Positions 26,123-36,009 are shown, counted from the first letter of the stretch. The stretch is DNA of 64,000 nucleotides from Gemmatimonadota bacterium (GCA_028287305.1 JAQBPX010000002.1:338673-402672); one strand, 5' to 3'. Notes: a model not told the origin generated them from the letters alone. Numbers and translations are program-made.

Positions 26123-28153
26123 ATGCGAATTGCACTCATCCTCGCCTGCGTTGCACCGATGTCGCAGGCGTTCGCGCAGCAGCCAACCGACACGGCGCAT
26201 CTCGCGCCCACCGTGGTCACGGTGACGCGAGCACCCTCGACCATGAACGCCACCGCCGCGGCGCTCTCGGCGGTGCGCCTTACGGAGTCGGCTCGCCACT
26301 CGACGGGCATCGCACTCGACGACGCACTCCGCGCCGTGCCTGGCGTGCAGGTGGACAACAGCTTCAACTGGGCGCTGGGCGAGCGCATCTCGATCCGCGG
26401 ATTCGGTGGGCGCGCGCAGTTCGGCGTGCGAGGGGTCCGCGTGATCGTGGATGGCGTGCCTGCCACGATGCCCGATGGACAGACGACGCTCAACCACGTG
26501 GAGACGAGTGACCTGGAGCGGGCCGAGGTGATCCGCGGTCCGGCGGCGTCGCTCTATGGCAATGCGGCAGGTGGCGTGATCCAGCTCGAGGGGCGCACCG
26601 CGCCCGCGCAGCCTTTCGCGCCACAGCTGCGGATGCTGAGCGGCGACGACGGGCTGCGTCGCGCCGAGGGTGGCGCGGGTGGAACGGTCGAGCGGTTCGA
26701 CTACAGCGCGCTGGCCACGCGCTCTGCCTGGGGCGGCTCGCGCGGATGGAACGATGCGTCGAGCGATCGCGTCACGGCGCGCGCCGGCTGGAACGCAGGG
26801 GCCGCCGGCACGCTGCGCCTGAGCCTGGCCGGCGTGGACTACGCCGCGAACAACCCGGGCGGGCTGAGCGACTCGGCAATGCACGTGGATCCCACGCAGG
26901 CATTCGCCAACAACGTGAAGCAGCATGCGGGGGAGAGTGGCCGGCACCGGCAGGCGGGGTTGCGCTGGGGCCTGTCGCGCGGCGTCACCGACGTGGAGGT
27001 CGCGGGCTACACGCTCACGCGGGCGCTCGACAACCCGATTCCCGTGCGCATCATCGCGCTCGATCGCGACGCGAGCGGAGGTCGTGCGTTGCTGTCCACG
27101 CAGGTGCTCGGCGCGCGACTGACCGCGGGCGCCGAGGTGCAGGGGCTGCACGACGACCGGAAGAACTGGGCGAACAACTCAGGTGCGCGGGGCGCGATCT
27201 CCCTCGACCAGCTCGAGCGCGTCAACTCGACGGGAGTCTTCGGCCAGTTAGTGCGCCCATTCGGGCGCCTCGGCCTGTCGGCCGGTGTGCGTGGCGACGC
27301 GATCAGGTTCGGCGTGAGTGACCGCCTGGTGACCGCCACGAATCCCGACGACTCGGGCGAGCGCACGCTGCACGCGGTGAGCCCGTCGGCCGGCGCCACC
27401 TTCGCCCTCACGCGATCCATGGCTGTCTATGCAAACGTTGCGACCGCCTTCGAGACACCGACCACCACGGAGCTGGCGAACCGCCCAACGGAGGCGGGTG
27501 GGTTCAACCCCGACCTGCAGCCACAGCGCACGCGATCGGGGGAGCTCGGCATCCGCGCGACCACTGTCACCACGCACGTGATCGCGCAGTGGAGCGCCAC
27601 GCTCTACCGCGCGCACATCCGCGACGCGCTGGTGCCCTTCGAGGTGCCGAGCGCGCCGGGCAGGCAGTTCTTCCGCAATGCGGCAACGGCCACGCACCAG
27701 GGTGCCGAGCTGGGGGCGCAGCTCGCACTGGGCGCTGCGGCCACGCTCGACGCGGCCTACACGATCACCGACGCGAAGTTCGATCGCTACTCCACCGCGA
27801 CCGCGACGTACGACGGCAACCGCGTGCCGGGTGTCGCGCCCCGCCACCTGGATGCGACGCTGGGGCTCACGCGCGGCTGGCTGTTCGCGCAGCTCGCCGT
27901 GCGCGCGCAGTCGTCCATGGCGGTGGATGATGCCAACCAGGACCACGTGGCGGGCTACGCCGTATGGGACCTGCGGTCGAGCGCGCGGTCGAGGGCGTTC
28001 GGCGGAGTCGCACTCTCTCCCATGGTGGGGATCTCCAACCTCTTCGACGCGACCTACGTCTCGAGCGTCGTGATCAACGCCACCGGTCGCCGCTACTACG
28101 AGCCCGCGCCGAAGCGGTTGCTCTACGCCGGAGTGTCGCTCGGCGCGCGCTGA
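26123..28153 (+). CDS. TonB-dependent outer-membrane receptor
   Basis: 676 residues. Signal peptide about 1-20 (ACVAPMSQAFAQQ), plug domain about 30-150 (LRAVPGVQV, ISIRGFGGRAQFGVRGV, RAEVIRGPAASLYGNAAGGV), then a 22-strand-type barrel to the C-terminus. A TonB-box-like stretch is APTVVTVT. The ligand is unknown, though siderophore/vitamin receptors look like this. Another in-frame ATG lies 15 bases upstream; the chosen one gives the better signal peptide. The 3' end overlaps the convergent kinase gene by 31 bases. Confidence 0.88.
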   Translation: MRIALILACVAPMSQAFAQQPTDTAHLAPTVVTVTRAPSTMNATAAALSAVRLTESARHSTGIALDDALRAVPGVQVDNSFNWALGERISIRGFGGRAQFGVRGVRVIVDGVPATMPDGQTTLNHVETSDLERAEVIRGPAASLYGNAAGGVIQLEGRTAPAQPFAPQLRMLSGDDGLRRAEGGAGGTVERFDYSALATRSAWGGSRGWNDASSDRVTARAGWNAGAAGTLRLSLAGVDYAANNPGGLSDSAMHVDPTQAFANNVKQHAGESGRHRQAGLRWGLSRGVTDVEVAGYTLTRALDNPIPVRIIALDRDASGGRALLSTQVLGARLTAGAEVQGLHDDRKNWANNSGARGAISLDQLERVNSTGVFGQLVRPFGRLGLSAGVRGDAIRFGVSDRLVTATNPDDSGERTLHAVSPSAGATFALTRSMAVYANVATAFETPTTTELANRPTEAGGFNPDLQPQRTRSGELGIRATTVTTHVIAQWSATLYRAHIRDALVPFEVPSAPGRQFFRNAATATHQGAELGAQLALGAAATLDAAYTITDAKFDRYSTATATYDGNRVPGVAPRHLDATLGLTRGWLFAQLAVRAQSSMAVDDANQDHVAGYAVWDLRSSARSRAFGGVALSPMVGISNLFDATYVSSVVINATGRRYYEPAPKRLLYAGVSLGAR

Positions 28154-30123
28154 GTGAGCAGGGTGCGCACATCGTGCTCGGCGCGCACGTGCGCATCGAT
28201 GCCGCTGCAGATCGCGCGGATCCTGCCCGTGATCTCCTCGCGCTGCGAGGGCTCGAGCTCGCGCGCGGCCCTGAGGGAGGCGAGCTGCAGCCAGAGCGTG
28301 CGTAGCATCTCCTCCACGCGCTGGCGTCGGTCGATCAGCGCGGCGCGACGCTCGGCGAGGGTGCGCAGGAGCTGAAGCTGGTCGAGCAACAGGGGGCGCA
28401 TCTCGGAAGCGGGAGCGAGCGCGGCCAGTCGCGCCTCGAGGCGCGCGAGCTCGGCGGGGTCCGCCTCGAGTGCGAGTGAGGCGATGGACGAGTCGAGCGC
28501 CTCGATCTCGGCTACCGCCTCGCCTGCGGCGTTACGGGACTCGGACGCGAGGCGAGGATCGGCTGCTTCGACGTCGCCTGCCAACTGGGCGATGGAGAGC
28601 GCAAGCTCGGCGGGCGACTGCGGTTCGCCGGGAAGCCTCGTGCCTGCGTGCAGCGGGGACAGGATGGCCTGCGCCTCCGGGCGCAGCCAGTAGCGCGATC
28701 GAGACGGCGTCGTGAGCAGCTTGGCGCTGTGGTCGGCACTCAGTCCCATCCGGCGACCGAGGAAGATGGCCGCGGCCAGGCCGCCGTATATCGTCACTGC
28801 CGAGGCGACGACACCCAGGAGCAGCCACATCCGGTAGGGAGCGTTGTGTGGGTCTGGAGAGCCAATGAGGACCGCGGCCATTTCCATCACCGCGAGGATG
28901 CTCACGCTCGTGGACAGTTGCACCACTCGCCGCGCGCGCTGGAAGCCCACCGGCAGTCGCCGCGTGGGGTCGTCACCCGCATGCCAGCTGGCGGGCCAGG
29001 GAAAGTTCCACCACCGCGGCGTCATCAGCGCCAGGCGCCGGATCTCCCTCCATGAGTGCCCACCGCGGCGCGCGAACAGCACGACGATCGCGCTGCCGAT
29101 CGGAGAGGCGACAGTCACTCCCCATACAAGTGTCATCCAGTCCTGCCCCATCTCGCTTCCCAGGCCCCAGCGCATCTGGATGGCCGTGAGTACCGGAACA
29201 AGGAAGGCGGCGCAGAGCGCGTACTGAGGCACCATCCCCCGCAGCGTGCGGAGTCGGGGCGGGAGGTCCTCGATGTCATCCGAGTCCCCGCGACGCAGGC
29301 CCTCACGCATTGCGTGGCCGTCCTTCGGTCTCCGCGCGGGATCCTTCTCCAGGCAGCCGGCGATCATTTGCAGGAGGTCGTCCGGGGCATCGGGCACCAG
29401 CGTGGCCAGGGGCGCCGGCATCCGCGTCACGTGCTGCGCCAGCACCTCCTGCGCGAGCAGTCCCGCAAACGGCGGCCGCCCGCTCAACATCTCGTAGCCC
29501 ATCACGCCGAGCGAGTAGAGGTCGCTTCGCCCGTCGAGCGTGCGCGCTCCGCTCGCCTGCTCTGGACTCATGTACGTGGGCGTGCCCACGATGATCCCCG
29601 TCTGCGTGAGCGACGCCGATGCCTCGCCGCGCGCGATGCCGAAGTCGGCGAGCATCGCGCGCCCGCTGCCGCGCTCGATCAGCACGTTGTCGGGCTTGAT
29701 GTCGCGATGCACGATCCCCTTCTCGTGCGCGTAGTGCAGCGCGTCGGCCAGCTGCGCGAGAATCTCCTTCGCCACCTCGGGCGCGATCCGCCCCTCGCGC
29801 CGCAGCTTGTCCGCCAGCGACTCGCCGTTCACGAACCCCATGATGAAGAAGGTGACGGCGGGCGTCTCGCCGAAGGTGTAGAGGGGCACGATGTTCGAGT
29901 GCGAGAGCTGCGCGGCCAGTCGTGCCTCGCGCAGGAAGCGCTCGCGTCCATCGCCGATGGCTGCGCCCTCGGGAGGCAGCACCTTGATCGCCACCTCACG
30001 CTCGAGCGCGCGCTCCCGGCCGTGATACACCGCGCCCATGCCGCCCCGCCCGAGCAGGCGCCCGATGTCGTACTGCGCACCAAGCGCAGTGACGAGCGAG
30101 TCCCGGAGCGGGTCGGCGCTCAC
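28123..30123 (-). CDS. Membrane Ser/Thr protein kinase
   Basis: 666 residues, GTG start. An N-terminal Hanks-type kinase (about 18-275) has glycine loop GRGGMGAVY, Lys47 in VAIKVLP, HRDIKPDN at about 138-145, DFG at 160-162 and the SPE motif. Four hydrophobic segments follow at about 300-316, 330-350, 403-422 and 434-455, then a cytoplasmic C-terminal region with coiled-coil potential (LARLEARLAALAP, LLRTLAERRAALIDRRQRVEEML). No extracellular sensor domain is seen. It starts one base after the S9 peptidase stop, so the two are co-translated. Confidence 0.9.
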   Translation of the reverse strand: MSADPLRDSLVTALGAQYDIGRLLGRGGMGAVYHGRERALEREVAIKVLPPEGAAIGDGRERFLREARLAAQLSHSNIVPLYTFGETPAVTFFIMGFVNGESLADKLRREGRIAPEVAKEILAQLADALHYAHEKGIVHRDIKPDNVLIERGSGRAMLADFGIARGEASASLTQTGIIVGTPTYMSPEQASGARTLDGRSDLYSLGVMGYEMLSGRPPFAGLLAQEVLAQHVTRMPAPLATLVPDAPDDLLQMIAGCLEKDPARRPKDGHAMREGLRRGDSDDIEDLPPRLRTLRGMVPQYALCAAFLVPVLTAIQMRWGLGSEMGQDWMTLVWGVTVASPIGSAIVVLFARRGGHSWREIRRLALMTPRWWNFPWPASWHAGDDPTRRLPVGFQRARRVVQLSTSVSILAVMEMAAVLIGSPDPHNAPYRMWLLLGVVASAVTIYGGLAAAIFLGRRMGLSADHSAKLLTTPSRSRYWLRPEAQAILSPLHAGTRLPGEPQSPAELALSIAQLAGDVEAADPRLASESRNAAGEAVAEIEALDSSIASLALEADPAELARLEARLAALAPASEMRPLLLDQLQLLRTLAERRAALIDRRQRVEEMLRTLWLQLASLRAARELEPSQREEITGRIRAICSGIDAHVRAEHDVRTLLTQRAPSDTPA

Positions 30124-30124
30124 G

Positions 30125-32191
30125 TCAGGTCAGCGGCTTGGGAAACAGGTACTTCCCGAGCCAGCCCTGCACTTCCTTCCACCAGAGCTGCGCGTTCTGC
30201 GGCTTGAGGATCCAGTGGCCCTCGTCGGGGAACACCAGCAGCCGGCTCGGCACGTTCTGCTTCTGCAGCGCGGTGAAGAGCGACAACCCCTCGGAGTACG
30301 GAATGCGATAGTCGAGCTCCCCGTGGATCACGAGCTGCGGCGTGGTGAAGTTGCCTGCGAACAGGTGCGGCGACCACTTCCGGTATTGCTGCTCCATCTG
30401 CGCGTTCTTCCAGTACGGGCCGCCGTACTCCCACTCGGGAAACCAGATCTCCTCGGTGGCGCCGTACATCGTCTCCAGGTTGAACACGCCGGCATGCGTG
30501 ATCAGCGCCTTGAATCGCTTCGTGTGCCCGGCGATCCAGTTCACCATGTATCCGCCATACGAGCCGCCCGCGGCGGCAGTCGCGTTGCGATCCATCCACT
30601 TGTTGCGGGCGAGCGCGGTGTCGAGGCCCATCATGAGGTCCTTGTAGGCCTTGCCGCCCCAATCCTTCGAGACTTCATCCACCAGCTTCTGGCCGTAGCC
30701 GATCGAGCCGCGCGGGTTGATCGCCACCACGGCCACGCCGGTGGACGCGTACATCTGGAAGCTCCAGCGGCCGCCCCAGTTGTCGAGCCATTCACCCTGG
30801 GGGCCGCCGTGAATCAGCAGCACCACCGGGGTCTTTCGCGACGGGTCGAAGTTCGGCGGCTTCACCACGAAGCCCTGCAGCCGCGCGCCACTCGCCCCGG
30901 TGAACCAGTAATCCTCCGCCGGATGCAGGTCGAGCTGCGCCACGAGCGCGTCGTTCTCGTGCGTGAGCGCGCGCTGCGTGGAGACCATGCCGTTGGTGAG
31001 CGTGGCGAGCCACACTTCGCCCGGCGCGTCGATCGCGTCGCGCGCCCACACCGCGCTGGATCCGTCCGCCGACAGTGACAACCCCGCGTTGTTCCTCTCG
31101 CCGACCACCAGCTTTGGCGCCATTGCCACGCCGGTCTTCGCGTCGAACGCCACGCGATAGAACTTGGTGCGCCCTGCATCCACGCCCTGCACGTAGATCG
31201 CATCGCCGGTGCGCGTCACCGAATACGCATCCGCGTTGCGGTCCCATGCGGGCAGCAGCTCGCGTGAGCGGCCGCTGGTGCGATCGTACGCCATCAGCCG
31301 CCAGCGATCGCTCTCGAATCCCGCGCGGCGCTGCGACGCGTAGAAGATCCAGCGCCCGTCCGGCGAGTACACCGGGTTCTGGTCCGCACCCTTGTTGCTC
31401 GCGGTGATCACCTGCGCCGCGCCACCATCGGCGCTCACTGTGTAGACGTTGAGGTCCGTGGTCCACGCGTCCGCACGCCCCTGGTCCTTGGCGGTATACG
31501 CCAGCGCGCGACCATCGTTGCTCCACGAGTAGCCTTCGCTGCCGCCGAACGGCCCGGGAGGCACGTCGTAGCGAGCACCCTGCGTGATGTCGCGTGGCGC
31601 GCCGCCGGCGATCGCCACGGTGAACAGGTGCGAGCGCGTGCCCTCGTCCCACGCGTTCCAGTGGCGGTACATCAACTCGTCGCTCACGTGCGCCTTCACC
31701 TTGCTGGCCGACTTCACGCTGTCCTTCGTCACGTTGCACGCGTCGGTGGTGCAGTCCGGCCAGGCACCACTCACGAACGCGACGCGATCGCTGGTCGGCG
31801 CCCACACGGGCCCGCTCGCGCCTCCATTCAGTTGCGACAGCTGTCGTGCGCTTCCTCCATCCGCCTCGGCCACCCACAGCTGCCCGCCTGCGACGTAGGC
31901 GACATGTCGCCCGTCCGGCGACCAGCGCGCCTCACTGGCCGCCACCGCACCGGAGGGGAAGCGCGACGGCGCTCCTCCCGATACCGGCACCATATACGTG
32001 ACCGTCGTGCGCTTGTTGGCCGCGATATCGGTGGTGCGCACGGCGTAGAGCACCTGTCGCCCATCGGGCGAGAGCTGCGGGTCGCTCACCCCCCTGATGG
32101 CCGAGAAGTCCTCGAACGTCATCGCGCGCTTCTGCGCGGCGAGCGGCGTGGCAACGAGGGCCACGAGAGCGAGTGAGCGAAGAATTCTCAT
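30125..32191 (-). CDS. Exported S9-family (prolyl oligopeptidase/acylaminoacyl) peptidase
   Basis: 688 residues with a signal peptide (about 1-19, VALVATPLAAQ). A seven-bladed propeller (about 20-410; repeated SPDGR motifs such as DPQLSPDGRQV and NPVYSPDGRW) leads to the alpha/beta hydrolase domain with nucleophile Ser in GGSYGGYMVNW, Asp in GELDYRIPY and His in DEGHWILKPQN. It probably degrades oligopeptides in the periplasm. It is the first gene of a pair with the membrane kinase. The upstream open frame only translates a dispersed repeat, so ATG 32191 is used. Confidence 0.9.
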   Translation of the reverse strand: MRILRSLALVALVATPLAAQKRAMTFEDFSAIRGVSDPQLSPDGRQVLYAVRTTDIAANKRTTVTYMVPVSGGAPSRFPSGAVAASEARWSPDGRHVAYVAGGQLWVAEADGGSARQLSQLNGGASGPVWAPTSDRVAFVSGAWPDCTTDACNVTKDSVKSASKVKAHVSDELMYRHWNAWDEGTRSHLFTVAIAGGAPRDITQGARYDVPPGPFGGSEGYSWSNDGRALAYTAKDQGRADAWTTDLNVYTVSADGGAAQVITASNKGADQNPVYSPDGRWIFYASQRRAGFESDRWRLMAYDRTSGRSRELLPAWDRNADAYSVTRTGDAIYVQGVDAGRTKFYRVAFDAKTGVAMAPKLVVGERNNAGLSLSADGSSAVWARDAIDAPGEVWLATLTNGMVSTQRALTHENDALVAQLDLHPAEDYWFTGASGARLQGFVVKPPNFDPSRKTPVVLLIHGGPQGEWLDNWGGRWSFQMYASTGVAVVAINPRGSIGYGQKLVDEVSKDWGGKAYKDLMMGLDTALARNKWMDRNATAAAGGSYGGYMVNWIAGHTKRFKALITHAGVFNLETMYGATEEIWFPEWEYGGPYWKNAQMEQQYRKWSPHLFAGNFTTPQLVIHGELDYRIPYSEGLSLFTALQKQNVPSRLLVFPDEGHWILKPQNAQLWWKEVQGWLGKYLFPKPLT

Positions 32192-32194
32192 GTA

Positions 32195-32242
32195 GTCATC
32201 CTGAGCGAAGCCGTAGTCATCCTGAGTGAAGCGAGGGATCTG
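32195..32242. repeat. GTCATCCTGAGCGAAGCG dispersed repeat, two copies
   Basis: Two head-to-tail copies, 32195-32211 and 32216-32242 (with GTGAAGCG in the second, followed by AGGGATCTG), in the short gap between osmC-type and S9 peptidase genes. They form most of the S9 gene's leader. Confidence 0.8.
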
Positions 32243-32258
32243 CCGTTTGCCGTGGCCG

Positions 32259-32732
32259 TCAGTGCCCAACCGTCTGTATCACCGATGCCTGTGAAGCGCC
32301 GTTCACCACCAGCGTGGTCTCCACCACGATGTCCTCGTGCAGCGACCCCGCCACCGAGCAGTAGCGCTCCCACGCGAGCTGGATCGCCCGCTCCGCGTGC
32401 ACCGCCTCGATGCCGGCGCCGACCACCCGATACGTCACGAACAGGTGCGTAAAGCGCCGCGGATGCTCGGCCTTGCGCTCGCCACGCGACTCCAGCGTGA
32501 AAGACTCGACCGGCGTGCGACGCTTCGCAAGGATGTCCACCACGTCGATCGCGCCGCAGACGGTCACGGCGCTCAGCAGGATGTCCACGGGACTCTGCCC
32601 CGCCTTCGCGCTGCCGTCCATCAGGGTCATGATACCCTCGCGGCCCGCCGAGAAGCGATGCTCGCCCTCCCAGCGCGCCACGACGTGATTCACGGGTCCC
32701 ATCGCCGGCTCCATCACCGCCGCGTCGCTCAC
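32259..32732 (-). CDS. OsmC-family protein
   Basis: 157-residue thiol-dependent peroxide-resistance protein. Two conserved redox cysteines are visible, in [11 protein letters not shown] and in [11 protein letters not shown], along with the family segment [11 protein letters not shown]. The start is taken as GTG 32732, which overlaps the sulfurtransferase stop (GTGA), implying coupling; an ATG at 32714 is an alternative. Its position in an operon with a rhodanese suggests a sulfur/redox role. Confidence 0.87.
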   Translation of the reverse strand: MSDAAVMEPAMGPVNHVVARWEGEHRFSAGREGIMTLMDGSAKAGQSPVDILLSAVTVCGAIDVVDILAKRRTPVESFTLESRGERKAEHPRRFTHLFVTYRVVGAGIEAVHAERAIQLAWERYCSVAGSLHEDIVVETTLVVNGASQASVIQTVGH

Positions 32733-33616
32733 CGCTCGATCGGCGCGCGCACCGCATTGCCCCACTCAGTCCACGATCCGTCGTAGTTCCGCACCTTCTC
32801 ATAGCCGAGCAGGTAGTGCAGCACGAACCAGGTATGCGAGGATCGTTCGCCGATGCGGCAGTACGCCACTACATCATCCGAGGACTTGAGCCCAGCCTCC
32901 CCCTCATAGATCGCGCGCAGCTCGTCCGCCGCCTTGAAGGTTCCGTCCGGGTTCGCGGCACGCGCCCACGGCACGCTCGCCGCGCCGGGAATGTGCCCGC
33001 CGCGCATCGCGCCTTCCTGCGGATAGTCTGGCATGTGCAGCTTGACGCCGCTGAACTCGTCGGGGGAACGGACATCCACCAGGCGTCCCTTCCCCTCGAC
33101 GTGCGTGCGGACGTCGGCCATGAAGGCGCGGATCGGCGCGTCGTCGCGCTCCTTCGCCGTGTATTTCGACGGGGTGTAGCGCGGCCGCTCGGTGACCATC
33201 GGCCGTCCCTCGGCCTCCCACTTGGCGCGGCCGCCGTCGAGCAGCACTGCGTTGTCGAAGCCGAACAGCTGGAACACCCAGAACGCATAGGCAGCCCACC
33301 AGTTGTTCTTGTCGCCGTAGAACACCACGAGCGTGCCGTCATCGACGCCGAGCCGCTGCAGCAGCTCCTGGAATTGCGCGCGCGACACGTAGTCGCGCAT
33401 CACCGCGTCATTGAGGTCCACGTGCCAGTCCACCTTCTGCGCGCCCGGCACGTGGCCGATGTCGTAGAGCAGCACGTCCTCGTCGCTCTCGATCACCCGG
33501 ACGTTCGCGTCGTGCATGTGCGCCGCCAGCCACTCGGTGCTGACGAGCCGCTCGGGATGTGCATAGCCCTTCTTCGCGACGGTCGCGTCGGCGGGAAGGG
33601 AAGTCGGTCCGGCCAT
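32729..33616 (-). CDS. Two-domain sulfurtransferase (rhodanese)
   Basis: 295 residues with tandem rhodanese domains (about 25-150 inactive, 165-290 active). The active-site cysteine is in [13 protein letters not shown], the loop typical of CysA/SseA-type thiosulfate sulfurtransferases, and the CH2A-like HIPGA segment is present in [13 protein letters not shown]. It moves sulfane sulfur from thiosulfate or 3-mercaptopyruvate to a thiophilic acceptor. It lies 22 bases after csaA and overlaps the osmC-type gene. Confidence 0.9.
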   Translation of the reverse strand: MAGPTSLPADATVAKKGYAHPERLVSTEWLAAHMHDANVRVIESDEDVLLYDIGHVPGAQKVDWHVDLNDAVMRDYVSRAQFQELLQRLGVDDGTLVVFYGDKNNWWAAYAFWVFQLFGFDNAVLLDGGRAKWEAEGRPMVTERPRYTPSKYTAKERDDAPIRAFMADVRTHVEGKGRLVDVRSPDEFSGVKLHMPDYPQEGAMRGGHIPGAASVPWARAANPDGTFKAADELRAIYEGEAGLKSSDDVVAYCRIGERSSHTWFVLHYLLGYEKVRNYDGSWTEWGNAVRAPIER

Positions 33617-33638
33617 GATGTTCGTCTCGGGACTGGGG

Positions 33639-33971
33639 TCAGCCGATGCGCGTGCCGTTGGGCACCGGGGCATCGACGTGGAGCAGGATTACGTTGTCGG
33701 GCGCCGGCATGCCGCCGAGCACGAGCACTTCGCTGGTGAAGCCGGCAATGCGCCGGGTGCCGAGGTTCACGGCCGCCACCACCTGCCGGCCGATCAGCGA
33801 CTCCGGGGTGTAGTGCATGGTAAGCTGGGCGCTCGAGCGCTTCGCTCCCAGCTCGCTGCCGAAGTCGATCGTCAGCTTGATGGCCGGCTTGCGCGCCTCG
33901 GGAAAGGGTTCCGCGGCAGTCACGGTTCCCACGCGCATGTCGATCGCGAAGAACTCCTCGGGCGTCGCCAT
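33639..33971 (-). CDS. csaA: CsaA-type tRNA-binding/chaperone protein
   Basis: 110 residues forming a single EMAP/Trbp111-like OB-fold: [23 protein letters not shown], then [20 protein letters not shown] and SEVLVLGG. CsaA dimers bind tRNA and have been linked to export chaperoning. It is the first gene of a three-gene unit with sulfurtransferase and OsmC genes, divergent from the ferredoxin gene. Confidence 0.9.
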   Translation of the reverse strand: MATPEEFFAIDMRVGTVTAAEPFPEARKPAIKLTIDFGSELGAKRSSAQLTMHYTPESLIGRQVVAAVNLGTRRIAGFTSEVLVLGGMPAPDNVILLHVDAPVPNGTRIG

Positions 33972-34036
33972 GCGGAAAGCTACGCCCTTGCGACCACTCG
34001 CCGCGAGTCGCCCCCACGGGCGGCTATTTTCCCCGG

Positions 34037-34393
34037 GTGACCCTTTCCGCCGAGCAGCTGCAGCCCCTCATGGAGTCCTACGCCCATCATGTGCTGGTGT
34101 GCACGGGCTCGTATTGCAGCCCGGAGCGGGCTGGCCGGCGACTGTACGCCCTGCTGCCGACCCTCCTGCAACGGGAGGGGCTGCTCTTCGGACCTCGGCG
34201 CGTGAAGCGTGGCGAGACGCCCTGCCTGGGCGTGTGCGCGGGGGGGCCGATCGTGGTCGTGTACCCGGAAGGCGTGTGGTATGCCGGCGTGACGCCTGAG
34301 CTCCTCGAGCGGATCGTGGTCGAGCACCTCCGCGATGGCCGGGTGGTGCAGGAGGCGGTCTTCCATCATCTTCCACCGTCACCCTCCGACTAG
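34037..34393 (+). CDS. Thioredoxin-like [2Fe-2S] ferredoxin
   Basis: 118 residues, GTG start. Four cysteines are placed as in thioredoxin-like [2Fe-2S] ferredoxins: CTGSYC near 22-27 and CLGVCAGGP near 63-67, followed by VVVYPEGVWYAGV. It is probably a small cytoplasmic electron carrier. It is first of three closely spaced small genes. Confidence 0.83.
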   Translation: MTLSAEQLQPLMESYAHHVLVCTGSYCSPERAGRRLYALLPTLLQREGLLFGPRRVKRGETPCLGVCAGGPIVVVYPEGVWYAGVTPELLERIVVEHLRDGRVVQEAVFHHLPPSPSD

Positions 34394-34402
34394 CCGCGGG
34401 AC

Positions 34403-34669
34403 ATGTCCGACATCCTCTACGAGCGCTTCCTCCCGGCCGGGCCGGCCGTCCGCATCCGTCGTACCAGCGAGGAAGGGCGCACGCCCGTGATCGCCGTGCT
34501 GGAAGTCGACCGCCGCGCCGGCACGCCGCGCGAGAAGGAGGGAGGCTACCCGCCCGCGCTCATGCGCTGCGAGTCCGACTCCGAGGAGGAGGCACGCCTC
34601 ACGCTCGAGCCGCACGCGAAGGATGACCGCATGCTGGCGCAGTTGATGCGCGAGAAGGGCCTGCGCTGA
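34403..34669 (+). CDS. Small conserved-looking protein, function unknown
   Basis: 88 residues, highly charged, starting MSDILYERFLPAGPAVRIRR. No signal peptide, membrane segment or recognised motif. It begins 9 bases after the ferredoxin stop and ends 4 bases before the next gene, so the three are probably one transcript. Confidence 0.6.
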   Translation: MSDILYERFLPAGPAVRIRRTSEEGRTPVIAVLEVDRRAGTPREKEGGYPPALMRCESDSEEEARLTLEPHAKDDRMLAQLMREKGLR

Positions 34670-34673
34670 CCTG

Positions 34674-34985
34674 ATGACGCCCGACCTTCCGCGCCGGCAG
34701 ATGCTCGACGTCGCCCGGCGCTTCCTGCTGGACCGCGACGACGACGGGCGCACGCCCGACGAGGCACCGCCGCGGTTGACCCCACAGATCCTGGAGAGCT
34801 CCCGTATGTCCCGTGCACGCGATCGCATCCTCGCAAACCTCGACGACATGTACCGCGAGGCCTTCGAGCGCGCCAAGGCGAGCGGCGATGCCGGCCAGAT
34901 GGCGACGCTCGACTTCGCCTACCGCCGCGAGCAGCTCTACTTCGAGATCCTGCTGGACGTTCGGGACGCGATGGAGCGACGGTAG
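34674..34985 (+). CDS. Small helical protein, function unknown
   Basis: 103 residues. The second half is a predicted helical, charged region (SRARDRILANLDDMYREAFERAK then YRREQLYFEILLDVRDAM). No family was recognised. It is last of the small-gene group and ends where a GGGGCTGA array begins. Confidence 0.6.
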   Translation: MTPDLPRRQMLDVARRFLLDRDDDGRTPDEAPPRLTPQILESSRMSRARDRILANLDDMYREAFERAKASGDAGQMATLDFAYRREQLYFEILLDVRDAMERR

Positions 34986-35015
34986 GCTGAGGGGCTGAGG
35001 GGCTGAGGGCTGAGG
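34985..35015. repeat. GGGGCTGA tandem octamer array
   Basis: Four imperfect copies of (G)GGGCTGA between the convergent helical-protein and TerC-type genes, filling nearly the whole 35-base gap. The same octamer recurs at 13071-13096 and 59859-59890. Confidence 0.7.
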
Positions 35016-35020
35016 AAGGG

Positions 35021-35986
35021 CTAGTTCCCGAAGATCGAGCCGCTCTTCCCGTCGTCCCGAGCCCCCGAGCTCCCGTGCTCCCGCCATAAAAGCGACGCTC
35101 CAATCGCCGCCGCCAGCACTCCCAGCACCACCAGGAGCGACACGCCGATCCCGATGTGGAACCAGGGCTCGCCCACCATCTTCACCCCGATGAACGTGAG
35201 GATCACCGCGAGCCCGTACTTGAGCAGCCAGAAGCGCTCGACCACGTGGTTCAGCAGGAAGAACAGCGAGCGCAGCCCCATCACCGCGAAGATGTTCGAG
35301 GTGAACACCAGGAATGGGTCGCGCGTGATCCCGAAGATGGCAGGGATCGAGTCCACCGCGAAGATCAGGTCCGTGGCCTCCACCAGCACGAGCACCAGGA
35401 GCAGCGGCGTCGCCAGCCGCTTTCCGTGCTCCAGCGTGAAGAAGTGCGAGCGGTCGTACGCCGGCGCCATCGGCAGGTACCGGCGCGTGACCTTCACCAC
35501 CGGGTTCTGCTCGGCGTCGAACTCCTCGTCGTTCTTGAATGCCATCCGGATGCCGGTGACGATCAGCATCGCGCCGAACAGGTAGATGATCCAGTGGAAT
35601 CGCGCGAGCAGCAGCGTTCCCAGCCCGATGAACAGGCCGCGCATCACCACCGCACCCAGGATCCCGTAGAACAGCACGCGGTGCTGGCTCTCCGCCGGCA
35701 CCCGGAAGTACTGGAAGATCAATACGATGACGAAGATGTTGTCGACCGAGAGCGACTGCTCGATCACGTACCCGGTCAGGAAGGTGAGCGCCGCGGCGCG
35801 CGTGGCGAACACGGCCAGCCCCCCGGCGAACACGAGCGCCAGGAACACCCACACGCCGGTCCACGCGGCGGCCTCGCGCGGGCGCACCTCGTGCGCTTCC
35901 TTGTGGAAGACGCCGAGGTCGATCGCCAGCATCCCAAGCACGAACCCGATGAACCCAACCCAGAACCAGATGCTGGTCGCAACCAT
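35021..35986 (-). CDS. TerC/Alx-family integral membrane protein
   Basis: 321 residues with about nine transmembrane helices. The family signatures are YVIEQSLSVDNIFVIVLIF and LVEATDLIFAVDSIPAIFGITRDPF, the two repeats bearing conserved acidic residues within helices, as in the manganese exporter Alx/TerC group. It probably moves Mn(II) or a related metal. The ATG at 35986 is used; the long upstream open frame is antisense to the next gene. No manganese riboswitch is possible in the 23-base gap. Confidence 0.9.
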   Translation of the reverse strand: MVATSIWFWVGFIGFVLGMLAIDLGVFHKEAHEVRPREAAAWTGVWVFLALVFAGGLAVFATRAAALTFLTGYVIEQSLSVDNIFVIVLIFQYFRVPAESQHRVLFYGILGAVVMRGLFIGLGTLLLARFHWIIYLFGAMLIVTGIRMAFKNDEEFDAEQNPVVKVTRRYLPMAPAYDRSHFFTLEHGKRLATPLLLVLVLVEATDLIFAVDSIPAIFGITRDPFLVFTSNIFAVMGLRSLFFLLNHVVERFWLLKYGLAVILTFIGVKMVGEPWFHIGIGVSLLVVLGVLAAAIGASLLWREHGSSGARDDGKSGSIFGN

Positions 35987-36009
35987 GACACAAAAGTAAT
36001 GCGCCTCGC

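Noticed and set aside
28123..32191. Kinase-peptidase pair as a defence system
   Set aside because: The kinase is a normal Hanks-type membrane kinase and the S9 peptidase is an exported catabolic type; neither has defence-associated domains.
35987..36009. Manganese riboswitch (yybP-ykoY) ahead of the TerC-type gene
   Set aside because: Only 23 bases separate it from the divergent neighbour, too short for the aptamer, and no typical sequence is seen.
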